Shown here piece after piece: positions 11,409 through 22,091 of a stretch of 64,000 nucleotides of DNA. Numbering within the stretch: the stretch's first letter is position 1; the number at the start of each line of letters is the position of its first letter. The notes below the pieces were generated by a model. That model saw nothing but the letters and a program-made list of their open reading frames with translations, did not search any database and had not been told where the DNA came from. The translations under genes were made by a program, and so were the position numbers. This stretch comes from Chromera velia (taxonomy: Eukaryota > Sar > Chromeraceae): the NCBI GenBank assembly GCA_018398765.1, contig JAHBMJ010003822.1, forward strand, positions 1 to 64,000. Reading direction: 5' to 3'.

Positions 11409-13182
11409 GCATACAAATAGAGAGAGAGAGAGAGAGAAAGAAACAAAAGATAGAAAGAAAGAAAGAAAGAAAAGAAAGAAAAAAAGAAAAGAAAAGAAAA
11501 GAAAGAAAGACAAGAAGAAAGGAAGAAAGGAAGAAAGGAAGGAAGGAAGGAAGGAAGGAAGAAAGAAAGAAACAAAAAAAGAAAGAAAGAAAGAAAGAAA
11601 ACAAGAGAAAAGAAGGAAGAAAGGAAGAAAGGAAGGAAGAAAGGAAGGAATGAAGAAAGGAAGAACGAAAGAAAGAGAAGAAAGAGAAGAAGAGAAAGAA
11701 AAGAAAGAAAAGAAAGGAAGGAAAGGAAGGGAAGGAAGGGAAGGAAGGGAAGGAAGGGAAGGAAGGGAAGGAAGGGAAGGAAGGGAAGGAAGGGAAGGAA
11801 GGGAAGGAAGGGAAGGAAGGGAAGGAAGGGAAGGAAGGGAAGGAAGGGATGGAAGGGAAGGNNNNNNNNNNNNNNNNNNNNNNNNNNNNNNNNNNNNNNN
11901 NNNNNNNNNNNNNNNNNNNNNNNNNNNNNNNNNNNNNNNNNNNNNNGAAAGAAAGAAAGAAAGAAAGAAAGAAAGGAAGGAAAGAAACAAAGAAAGAAAG
12001 AAAGAAAGAAAGAGAAGGAAGGAAGGAAGAAAGAAAGAAAGAAAAGAAAGACTAAAAACATAAACTCGTGCGCATACGTACACTCACAGAAAAAGCGAAA
12101 AGAACGGAGGGCCCAATATACAGAAAAGTAGGATGCGTGCATAGCGGCAGAGACGAAGAGTGGTTGCAAAAGGAAAAAGCAGGGAGAAGAAAAGCAAACA
12201 CAGACTGGGGCCAGAAGCAGAAAGTTCAGTCTGATGGCAGCACGCGGCCAGTGTCTTGGGGGGGATGGATGACTTACTCGAGTGGATCGACGACCGGTCT
12301 TCCCGAGCAGACCCGCAGGAACTCTCTGACATTCAGAGGCACCGCGAGGTCTGTGCTCTCCGACCCTTCCCCTTCCATCCCCCCTCGTGTGCTCTCGACA
12401 AAGGCAAGGATCGCTTCCTGCCTCTCCGCGTTTTCAAAGTCCAGTTCATCAAGGTCAAAGAGACAAAAGGAGAAGGGATCTTCCTCCACTGCCTTTCTGA
12501 TCTTTTCCGACTTCCTCTGGTTCTCCATCTTTGTCGCCCTTTCATTCCATCGAGACAGACCACTCGCAAGAGGATTCAGCCGTCTCCCCTCCTCATGCCA
12601 GTCACTACGGGGAGTGAGAAGCTGCCCCGCATCGGGCGTTCGGTGTCTGTCGTACCTCGCATGCAGTCTCTCAATTCCGTACTTTGCCTTTGTGACACGG
12701 TAGTCGACAACCAGAGGTTCCGGATCCTCTGCCTCCTTCCAACTCCTCGAGAGTTCTTCAGGTGTTATCTCCTCAGACTCTTCTTCTGACAGGTCTGTTT
12801 GCCTTCTCGGAAGAAAAGAATGAGGGGAGTCGGAATAGGAGGAAGAGAGGAGACTCTCAATATGGGGTGACCAGGCCTCGTCCCATGGTTCCCTCTCTCT
12901 CTCTACACGACCGAATTCTGTGTCATCCTCCCCCATTTGGAGTCGACATGGAGGGAAGGGGAGTCGGGTTGAGGGGAGGAACCTGAGGTTCACGCCGTCA
13001 TCCTCGGAAAGAATCCGGAGCGACCGGAGAGGACGAGGGGAGGAGGAAGACCAGCGATGAACAGTAAAAGCGGAGGCCAAACGGACACCCAGAAACACTG
13101 TGTGCAGCGTGGCTGCACATCTGGCTATTGTCGTCAAGGGGTGACTTCCGTGCATGGTGAAAGAAGAGCACAGGTACTTCAC
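10373..13182 (-). CDS. plastid-targeted LHC-superfamily protein with long N-terminal extension
   Basis: Three exons join in phase to about 500 aa: 13182-12278 (donor GTAAGT), 11332-11152 (acceptor gtgcag, donor GTACGT) and 10789-10373 (acceptor atgcag, stop TAA). Residues 1-38 form a signal peptide. The predicted cut, LASA|F at 38/39, is the classic bipartite leader of secondary red plastids. Residues 325-330 are ELKHGR and 423-428 EVKHCR. Both sit in hydrophobic helices (RIAVVAGAAALLAV and RMALASFVGSVAWLSASL). They match the chlorophyll-binding first and third helices of light-harvesting antenna proteins, where Glu and Arg form ion pairs. Antenna proteins are usually 200-250 aa. Here about 280 residues of acidic, unrecognised sequence lie between leader and first helix. 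It probably acts in or at the thylakoid membrane; pigment binding is inference. ATG at 13155 is an alternative start. Confidence 0.82.
11378..11411. repeat. (CA)n(CG)n alternating tract
   Basis: About 34 bases of alternating pyrimidine/purine, CA repeats passing into CG repeats. This is a sequence type that can adopt left-handed Z-DNA. It lies in the first intron of the LHC-like gene, about 45 bp upstream of the exon-2 acceptor. Confidence 0.85.
11419..12051. repeat. large purine-rich microsatellite, with gap, inside an intron
   Basis: Over 600 bases almost only A and G on the + strand, in GAAA, GGAA and an 8-bp GGGAAGGA unit that repeats perfectly for over 100 bp before the gap. It fills most of the first intron of the minus-strand LHC-like gene, so the pre-mRNA carries a very long pyrimidine (CU) run. 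Open frames across it are artefacts. Confidence 0.9.
11862..11946. other. assembly gap (85 N)
   Basis: A run of N within the purine microsatellite. The true repeat length is unknown. The gap is intronic, so it does not affect the coding prediction. Confidence 0.98.
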
Positions 13183-13960
13183 TATACTCGAATCGGCAGT
13201 TGGCTTGGACTTTGGGTTAAGGATGCATCAAAACGAGGCTCGAGTTCAACAAATCCTTATTTAGCGTCTGACAAAAAGTAAGTGTTCGGTTGTCGGCATA
13301 TGCGGGTTGTTATTTCTATACTGCGAGATCTGAGATTGACCGGTCCTGCTGCTCCCTGGGAGGGGTCTGTCAGAGGGAAAAGAGTCGCCTTCTTCTGATT
13401 TCTTTCTGCGATACCACTCTGACGCGTGGCAAAGTGTGACAAATTGTGCATGACAAAGCTGTCTCCGACTCGATCTCCGTCTGACACACGCGATCTTTAT
13501 TAATAGCATCCACGAACCCTCAAGAGAATTAACTCGGTGTTAGCCTCGTTGATCATCCCGGGCGTCCACACGGGGGGGGTATATGAGGGTTGCCGGCGGC
13601 GGGGTGGCATACAATCCTGGGAACCCCCCCCTGGGTCCGATTCGGACGGCGGCGGGACGGCTTCACGCAGCCGAAACCCCCCCCAGCCGTCTCCATGCCG
13701 TCTCCGACACTCTTGGAGACGGCATGGAGACGGTAAAGAACCTCAAAACCTTCTGTTGTCAATCAATGAATCACATGGTCTCGCACAGCAATGCAGTTGA
13801 TATCAGACCAATGTCTATGAACAGCACAATTCATTGTTCTCGCGATTTGTTCATACGATGATCACACAGTGTGTCAGTTTCAGGTGTTTGCATTGAACTC
13901 TTTGTTTCATTTCGTCAGCCTATCATCAGCCTTAACTCTCTTTGGCCGTTTCATCTGAAG
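13183..13960. promoter_or_regulatory. divergent intergenic region between the LHC-like and DUF7869-like genes
   Basis: It separates two genes transcribed away from each other, so it should hold both promoters. No TATA-type or initiator element can be assigned with confidence. Its notable content is a GC-rich block with C runs (13560-13690) and the strong hairpin listed separately. Confidence 0.45.
13687..13733. repeat. perfect 19-bp hairpin
   Basis: ccgtctccatgccgtctcc (13687-13705) pairs exactly with ggagacggcatggagacgg (13715-13733) across a 9-base loop (gacactctt). Each arm also contains a partial internal repeat of gtctcc. It is preceded by runs of C and a near-palindrome gtccgattcggac. 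A 19-bp GC-rich stem would be very stable in DNA or RNA. Confidence 0.85.
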
Positions 13961-15775
13961 ATGGCCTCTCGCAAGGCAAAGTCTGCCTGGACTGAAGCAG
14001 ACCAGCAGTCTTACGCTATGCACTCTCGATTCCCGAAGTGGACACAGTGTGAGTGCTTGGGGAGATTCGATTTTTGCTGATTTGTCAGGCTTCAACTGGT
14101 TCTTCGCACCTTTGCTTTGCAACCCCCCCCCCCTTCCATCGCAAAGAAACGGAAAGCAAAAAGGAAGAAAGGGAGGAAGGAAGAAGGAGAAAACGGAAGA
14201 AAGGAAGAGAGAAACAAGAAAAAAAGAAACGAAAGAGCTTGAAAGTTCAGCAAGCAACTATACGTCGAGCAATTCACAAATAAAAAAAATCACTAAAACA
14301 CAAAAGATTCTGGGTTCAACCTAATTGCCTCAACTTCAAGTTGCCTTTCATAATTGTTGTCTCCCCTCAATTCTCTTACTGCAGGCACATGCACTGTGAT
14401 AGGTGCATCTGGTGGAGGATCCGGATGATGGATGTTTCACTCCCGAGGGAGGAGAGAGAAGAAGCGGCCAGGCAGCTGGCAGAACACAAGGTCGGCAGAG
14501 AGAACAGGGACTTCAGAGAGCCGCAAGAAATCATCTGACTACGCACTGCAGATACTTGCAGAACCTCACAAGAGCACTCTTCCAGCGCCACTGCTTCGGA
14601 AAGAATAAGTATTGTCGGCAAAGAGTTCTGTCATTCTATTTTGGACATCTTGATTCATGAAGTTCAATGTATGCGTGCAGATCTTCATTGCTGCACACAA
14701 TCGCATGACTGCCTCCTTAAAGAGGCAGGCGCAACTGAATCCCAGGGTTGCCCCTCTGTTCATTGAGATTGACGGGAAAACCGGAAAGCGTCAGTCGATA
14801 TATCTCTCTTCCTGCCACATTTTGGCCCAGAGATAAGGGTTTGACTCTGTCTTTATATGTGTGTGTACGTCCGCCTGCCAGTCCGCCTGTTTCCCTTTTC
14901 GTTCATGCTCTTATCGAAGTATGTGATTGCCTGCGCCTCTTTGTCTGTGTGTTTCTATGTATGAATGACCGCATCTTTCTCTCTCTCCTAGTCTCTGAGA
15001 CTCTCTCAAACAGTTTCCTCCAGCCGTGTTAACTCCTGTTCCTTGCCGCAATGTTCGTGTGTACACGTGTCGTCTGCCTACTTTCATCAATGTATAGACA
15101 AAAATAGAGAAGGGAACAATAAGAACAAATAGATGCCAGGAGCTAGGCTCCGACTGCTATAGTCATTTTCCATTCATTCATTCATTCATTCATTCACATA
15201 GTTTTTTCTGATCTAGTGTCTATCTGAAAGGAAAAGAACATGCTATGCAAAAGAAACGTATCCGTGTTCTCTTTTTCAGCCTCTGGTTGTGTATCCCTGT
15301 CCACGAATTGCATTGCCTGCAGACGACTTTCTTCCCAACCTTCCTCAAAGCACGCACATTCTGGGGGAGATGATGCGACTTCAGGTAGATCTGCGCAGAA
15401 AGGTTACTTTTCAAGGGTCGCAAGGTCGACTGTCACACTGTTTGTCCTTCTATCGTGCAGCTATAGTGCTTGCATGCTCTAAGTTTGCGCAGCTCACACA
15501 GCAAAGCTTTTTTCAGCTCAGCTGGTTGCCCGCGTGTGAACTTCACAGGAGTCCTGAACTCCTTCAGCTGTTAGTATAAAATCGGTCCGTAGTCGTGGCG
15601 ATCTTACCTTCCCCCTGACTTGTGTCCTCAGGTGCATACGGTGAATGTCGTGGTTCACGGGCACGAGCCCCAGTACATGGCTTTCACTGTGTTCAACGAT
15701 TTTGCGCATGGCAGTGCGCTTGTCGCAGAGGTCTGTCTGTATATGCCTTGTTCCCCGGGTTGTTTACAGACAGGC

Positions 15776-15806
<31 letters not shown>

Positions 15807-15830
15807 AACAGACAGACAGAAACAGGCAGG

Positions 15831-15872
<42 letters not shown>

Positions 15873-18800
15873 GGCAGACAGACAGACAGACAGACAGGCA
15901 GACAGGCAGACAGGCAGACAGACAGACAGACAGACAGGCAGACAGGCAGACAGACAGACAGATAGACAGGCAGACAGACAGACAGACAGGCAGGCAGGCA
16001 GGCAGGCAGACAGACAGGCAGGCAGACAGACAGACAGACAGGCAGGCAGACAGACAGACAGGCAGACAGACGGACGAAACTTTTTTTCATTCTCTTCTGT
16101 CTTCTTAGACGGACAGACAGAGAAGAACACCCATAGCACAACATATTCGTGTTCTCGTATGGTCCCCGTCCCCCCATCTACAGTTCTCCAGCTAGGGGTT
16201 AGTCATTGGCCCGCCCCGCTAAAAGGACCCATGCAGTTTGTGCAATGTTGCATCAATTTAGTTGCACTGAATTTCCGGTTTCTGCGAGCAGGTGCTGCAT
16301 CGAGTTCTGAAGAAGCTCCAAGAGACGGAGAAGCGTCTGCCCCCGACTTGTATCGTCAGAGCCGACAATTGTTGGCGTGAGAACAAGAACCAGATGATAC
16401 TTTGCAGGCTCTTCAGCATCTGGAGACGCAAAGGAATTTTTCAGAGGGTCGGGATTACACATCAAGCTAGCAGCTGATGATGATTCAGTCGATGACAAAA
16501 AAATTCAATCCCCTTTTAAAGGATCTGTAATTGACAGCCTTTCTTCAAAGTACATGACTTTCCTGCATGTCTGTTAGCAACACTGTTTTTCTGCTTTCCG
16601 CTGCTTTCCCTCTCCAAAAACAATACAACGTTGCTCATATTAAGTTTCAATTTATTCAATTCATCTCACACTCTTTCGATTGGCTGCGTAGCAGGGATTC
16701 TTGAATCTTTGGTCTTCTTTTTTACAAAAGACGTCTTTTGTCTTTTGGTCAACTGTACACCCGAGTCTTGACCCTGACGACGCGTTTTCTCTCGTACTCG
16801 CTTGCCCGCAGACATTCGGTTTTTTTTCGATGAAGGGCCACACGCACTGCCCCCCAGACATGCTAGCGAGCCAGATGAACATGGCGCTGTCTGCTGGTGA
16901 ACCGATCCGAAGTCTCCAGGACTACCACGACAGACTTCGAACGGTGTGTCCTTTTTCTCTTATTAACAGGTTTTTCCCCTATTTCCTTCTTCTGCATGGC
17001 TCTCGTGCGCACTTTCTCGCTTTGTCTTCTCTCCTTCCCCTAATTTTCCACCTGCTCCCTGTTTCCTCTTCTCCGGCCTGTCGCTCTCCTCTTTTTTGTT
17101 TTTGTCCCCAATTTTTTTCCGCAACCGCATGTATCTGCATCTCGCTGTACATCTACTAGGCAGACTACGTTCGTCTGGGTAAGGAGCGAAGCTTGGAGGG
17201 AAGCGGAAAGGGCTGTTTTTCTGCCGTCGCTCAGTTATTGCATGAGGATTGTTTGCGTTTCTGTTTTGCCTGCCCTTGCAGTGTGTTGCGGGAACAGGGA
17301 AACTCGTGTACGTCGAGCACGTTGACAAAATTTGGAACATCGCTGGCACCACGCCAGAGCAGCAGGTGGTTTGGACGCCGCGAACGATTGTGAACGGTAC
17401 TGGAGGTCAGCACAATCCAGCCTGATGGACTCACTCTCATGCTTCAATGCAGCACAACCATGGGTACCTAATATGGGCACCTGTACGTGTGTACATTCCA
17501 TACTTGGCTATCCTCAAAGAAAATGTGAAAGCAAAAATGACGCAATCACTACTCAAGAAAAAAAAAGACAGACAGGAAAAGGAGCAGAAAGTATTGTATC
17601 TCTTTGTGTTTCCAAGTTTCGCGTTTTTGAATCTTTCTTCTCTTGGCCTCCTCCGCCCACACTTCGTGATTCGAGTTTTTCGTACTATCTATTTCTTTTT
17701 CTTTTTGCGATGGTGTACCCTGTGCGCACAGGTCTCACGATGTATCACTCCTTCAAGGTGGAGATGGATTCAAAGAGCGGCGACGTACTGTTAAACTACA
17801 AGCGCTGGCCGATCTCGTCTTGTTGGCATCTGGCACCAATCATTTGTATCCTCGGGTCCACTCCCGAGCAGGCCCTCGATGCTGAGCTCAAAAGGATGCC
17901 TCTGTGCAGGGTTAAGGACATTCCTCACTCAGGTACGAGTCCCAAACTGTACTGCGCTATAGTCCTTCATCCAGAAGCTTTTCTGTCGTGTCTTCCCGAA
18001 TCGTTCTCAGCACGTTAGACTCTCTGTAGTTTTGCAGTACATTTTATTCCAGGTTAAGAATAAAATGCTTTTTGAGCTAGTTTTGGATGACTTGTTTCTT
18101 GCTAATTTGTGCAGCCGCCATTATTCGGGACCTCGACAGTCTTCCAGCGAAGTTCAAAAAGCTCGGAATGGAGTGCCCGTTCTCTGATTCCGACCTTCAA
18201 GCACTTCGGCGCGTTGCTGACGGAAGTGAGGCACGACAGCGGATCGAAAAGCTCGACAAAGCGGTTGCAGATGGACAGATCGACTTTTTGGCGGACCTTC
18301 CAGTCTGGCGATTCGATCAGTCAGTTGATGGTTCTACGATGTTCTACCCTTGCAAGCCAGACAAGCAGGGATTGCATAGTAAGAGTGATGCAAGTGCTAG
18401 GTTAGGTTGGCGTCTCTTTTTGTGTTCCTTTCTGTCTTTCTGACTCTCGTTTTTTCTTTTCTTTGTTTTTTGCTTCCCTGCTTCTTCCTCTTTTTCTTTC
18501 TCTTTCTCTCATTCTTGTCCCCTTTCTCTTTTGTCTCTCCTTTTTTCTTTTCTTTCTTGCGTGCTTGCTTTTCAACAAGAAGAGAGACGCTGTGGTTGGG
18601 GCTGAGAAGCGATAAAGGGAACCCCAGAAGAAGAAAAGAAAACAGGAAGGGACCCCAGAAAAAAGAGAGGGTTGCGGCTGCTGGCGGCTGGTGGGGTCTG
18701 GCTGCTGCGACTGCCTCGTAAACATTCGAAACGAAAGGAGAAGAAAGAAACGAACACGACGTCCAGATGGAAAGAATGTGGAAGTGCAAAGGTATAATCC

Positions 18801-19067
18801 TGCACTGGGCAAGGAAAGGCCGCAGGGTATGCTCGAGGCCTGGAGCCTAGCCTGGAGCTTTGGTATCCTTCCACTGAGAGAGTGCGTCAAAAGACGAAAG
18901 AAAAAAACATAACAGAATGAGAAAAGAAAAAAAGAGAAAAAAAAGACGATATTAATTGTCTGTGTCTTGTCTGTGTCTTGCCTGTGTCTGTCTGTCTGTC
19001 TGTCTGCCTGCCTGTCTGTCTGTCTATCTGTCTCTGTCTGTCTGTCTCTGTCTGTCTGTCTGTCTGT

Positions 19068-19099
<32 letters not shown>

Positions 19100-19128
19100 C
19101 TGTCTGTCTGCCTGTCTGTCTGTCTGTC

Positions 19129-19199
<71 letters not shown>

Positions 19200-21099
19200 G
19201 TCTCTCTGTCTCTCTGTCTGTCTGTCTGCCTGTCTGCCTGTCTGCCCGTCTGTCTGTCTGTCTGTCTGTCTGTCTCTGTCTGTCTGTCTGTTTGTCTGTC
19301 TAAGGCTGTCTTTCTGTCTGTCTGTCGGCTAGGTCTGTCTCTCTGACTACCCGTTGTACTCATGAAGAGGAGGAGGTAAAGAAAGCATATAGTCTGTCGG
19401 TCTGACTCTCCGTTGTGTTCATGAAGAAGAGGAGGTAAAGAAACCATATAGTCTGTCGGTCTGACTGTTTGTCTGTCTGTCGGCTAGGTCTGTCGGTCGG
19501 TCGGTCTCTCTCTGTCCGCCAAAAAAAAAAAAGAATTCAAACCATATGGTCTGCCTATCTGATTCTAGCGTCCAATTATCTCTGCAGTATATGTCGGTGT
19601 CTCTGTCTATCTATCCAACCGTGTGCTTTTTTTTCTTTGGCATACACGTATTCATAAACAACGGCGATAGTAGCATTGCACGCTTTTGCGCAGGCAAGGT
19701 CCTCCCAGGGATGTTTTTGAGTCCGACAGGAAACGACTGCAAGAGACCGCCTGACAAGCCGACTCGCTGATGAGGGGCTGCGAACATATGCAGAAGGCCT
19801 TGCTTCGGAGGTCAGCGCTTCGAACGATCCTAAATCTGGCTTTGAAGTGTTCGCCATTGCTTTAAATGCCATTAAATTCTCTTCAGGAACTGAAATGCAC
19901 GCATAAAAATACGGTCAAACTCTTCAAGTTTCTCACTTATTGTACAGAAGAACCTTTCATTACTGTGTACTAGGAGGCTTCATATCTCGCAGTGCATATG
20001 TGGGGTCCACGCGTAAGGTTGTTTTTTTAAATTCGTCTCTCTTTTTGTTTTTTCTGCAAAAACGCTTTTGAAGTGCCTGGCGTGACTGAGTTAGTAGTTT
20101 TATGTGTACTTGGAGTGAGAACGTTTAATGTGATATACCTGTCTGGCGAATCAATTGCAGACACTCGAAGCGCTTGGCTACACCGAAGAGAAGTACGGGG
20201 AGGAGTCCCAGGCGACTGAGCAGCTCTTTGAGGAAGCGGACGTCCATGTGTGCCAAGACCTCCTAGGCTGCGACTGGGAAGGACCCCCCCTCAAGGTCCC
20301 CGGCAAATTCCAAACCGATGAGATGTTGAACGAGCGTCATTCGTCCACATTTATTTCTGGAAAGTGGGCTCTAGTTCAATACCGCCCAGAATCTGCTCCC
20401 TCAGTGTCGTCTGAGAAGAGCGGCAAGGAAATGCCTGTTTCGGAGAATGAAACGTGGGGGGAAACAGGGCCCCTGCTGCTGGGCCTGATGTTCATTGAAG
20501 AAGTTCTCAACTCGGGGCAGAAGAACATGGAGCTGGTTGGCCATTGGTGGGAGCCTGCGAGCGAAAAGAACGGATATTACGGGTCGCTTTGGCCCTGTTA
20601 TGTTCGATCAAAAACCGACCCCAAAAAGAGAGCCACCCCGAGGAGAAGAGAACCGTGCAGAGTGTCGGTGTCAACGGCTTTATGTTGCACACAGCTGGCC
20701 TCCCCCGTCACACATAAACAAACAGGAATGTACGAGAAAGGTGTGCTCCACACAGCCACATTTGAGTGGTTGAAGCAAAATCACCCCGATATCGTGATCG
20801 AGGGTGAGGATGTGGTAAAAAAGGTTGTGACTTCATTGAAAGAGGGAAGTGGAGATTCAAACAGAGGTGATTTGTCAGATGCAGAAGAAGAAGATGAGAT
20901 GGGTGTTTCGGGTGGAGCCTCAGCTTCGTCTTCAGCCTTGTCTTCATCGTCAGCCGCCGCTGCGGCTGATCCAAAGCAAAATCAAAGGCGTCGCAGAGGT
21001 AACCAATTTACATCCGGCTCAGCACTTCGGCTATCCGTGAAAGCCACCATGAAATCTTTGAAACTAGGTAAAGGAAAGGGGAGAGGCAAAGGTCGCTGA
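13961..21099 (+). CDS. DNC..ENKN / GHTH domain protein, probably DUF7869 type, 12 exons
   Basis: Exons: 13961-14046, 14385-14490, 14681-14746, 15280-15384, 15632-15730, 16292-16447, 16812-16943, 17282-17396, 17732-17932, 18115-18378, 19722-19810, 20161-21099. They sum to 2358 bp and every junction keeps phase, giving 785 aa without a stop. Exon 2 has a CDRC pair. Exon 5 reads [20 protein letters not shown]. Exon 6 holds [10 protein letters not shown] and [12 protein letters not shown]; exon 7 holds [11 protein letters not shown]; exon 8 holds [12 protein letters not shown]. This order fits a widespread uncharacterised eukaryotic domain with DN...ENKN and GHTHEDID motifs; here the usual acidic pair after GHTH is CP. 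The C-terminus has a WW/Tyr-rich block ([17 protein letters not shown]), an acidic patch and a [10 protein letters not shown] tail. The exon 3 donor (GTTGCC) and the acceptor of exon 11 (tttttgag) are weak. The start could lie further upstream. A domesticated transposase is possible. Confidence 0.7.
15767..16076. repeat. (CAGA)n array in intron 5 of the DUF7869-like gene
   Basis: About 300 bp of CAGA units with scattered CAGG variants, on the coding strand of the host gene, between exon 5 (ends 15730) and exon 6 (starts 16292). Frames reading QTDRQTDR or CLSVCLSV across it are repeat artefacts. Confidence 0.93.
18958..19345. repeat. (TCTG)n array in intron 10 of the DUF7869-like gene
   Basis: About 380 bp of TCTG units, some expanded to TCTCTG, between exon 10 (ends 18378) and exon 11 (starts 19722). 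A degenerate duplicate block (gtctgtcggtctgact plus a gaggaggtaaagaaa word) follows twice at about 19350-19470. The array is the reverse complement of the CAGA array in intron 5. Confidence 0.93.
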
Positions 21100-21301
21100 C
21101 ATGATGCACCAGAAGAAAATTGAAAAACATACAGTAGAAATCGAATAAGTGCTTAAAACGTTTCTGTAATTAAAGATTTGGTTTTAAAGGAAAGGGGAGA
21201 GGCAAAGGTCGCTGACATGATGCACCAAAAGAAAATTGAAAAACATACAGTAGAAATTGAATAAGTGCTTAAAACGTTTCTATAATTAAAGATTCGGTTT
21301 T
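21070..21301. repeat. 116-bp tandem duplication of the gene's 3' end
   Basis: The sequence from aaaggaaagg at 21070, which covers the last codons, the stop and the 3' flank of the DUF7869-like gene, is repeated from 21186 with only a few changes. The second copy thus contains a duplicate of the GKGRGKGR-stop coding end outside the gene. Confidence 0.88.
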
Positions 21302-22091
21302 ATATTAAAATGTTATTATGTTTATTTTCTTAGCTGTTATTAGTATCAGTGCAAAAGGACACATCAGATCAAATAGTTTCCTCTTTTTTTTATCTTCGTT
21401 TTTTTGTTTATTTTGTTATATTTCGCTATATAATGTGACAGTTTTAACTTTTTATTCATATTTATTATATTATTAATAAATTGTTTATACTTAAATCGGT
21501 AATAAATCCTATAAAAATATTTATAGTGTAAATTTTTAGCTGAGTTTTAAATGAATTATACTAAGAATTATAATTTTAAATTAAATATTCACTTTTTTCT
21601 TGTCCCGATCCGGACTGCACGAAGTTTCAATTTAATGAATTATAATTTCAATTGATTGCATACACTCTTTCAGAGTCTTTCTGCTCTGTTAACTAGTCTG
21701 TTTAAGGCAATTGAATCATGCTAAAATAAAACTAGGTCGAAACTTAGTGAAAGCACGCATACTATTATACCAACTGGTTTTGAAGATAGACTTTTGGTAG
21801 AGTCCTCTGCATGCAACTCTCCTACCAATTAATGAGGCTACCATACACAGAATCAGCTAGTGCATACAATATCTTGCTTATTGAAAAAAAACGCAAATCA
21901 CTAAACTTTCCTAGAAACTTTCAAAAATAGATTTTTAAATGAGGTTATTTTTTAAAGTGGAAAAAAAAAAATGATGATAAAAAAAAAATGGTTTGTGACG
22001 CTTAACTTTTTTTTTTTTTAACGAGATAATTTTATTTCAAAAACACCTAAAAAGTTCGGATTAAAAAGTCAAGTTCGAATCTAAAAAATAC
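21302..22091. other. AT-rich spacer
   Basis: Strongly AT-rich with A and T homopolymers (21960-22020). No gene, RNA or element end is supported. It ends at a possible acceptor, tcttacag, before the zinc-finger frame. Confidence 0.55.

Noticed and set aside
11044-12169. Frames rich in Phe/Leu/Ser or Lys/Glu/Arg of up to 340 codons
   Set aside because: They translate the purine microsatellite and cross an N gap; the real coding part is only the 11152-11332 exon.
15767-16139. Long frames reading QTDRQTDR (+) and CLSVCLSV (-)
   Set aside because: Direct translation of the CAGA/TCTG microsatellite; the repeats lie between well-supported splice sites.
19686-19769. Exon starting at the gcgcag acceptor ([14 protein letters not shown]..)
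   Set aside because: It fits the entry phase but ends in a stop; the later acceptor at 19721 gives an in-frame exon that joins both neighbours.
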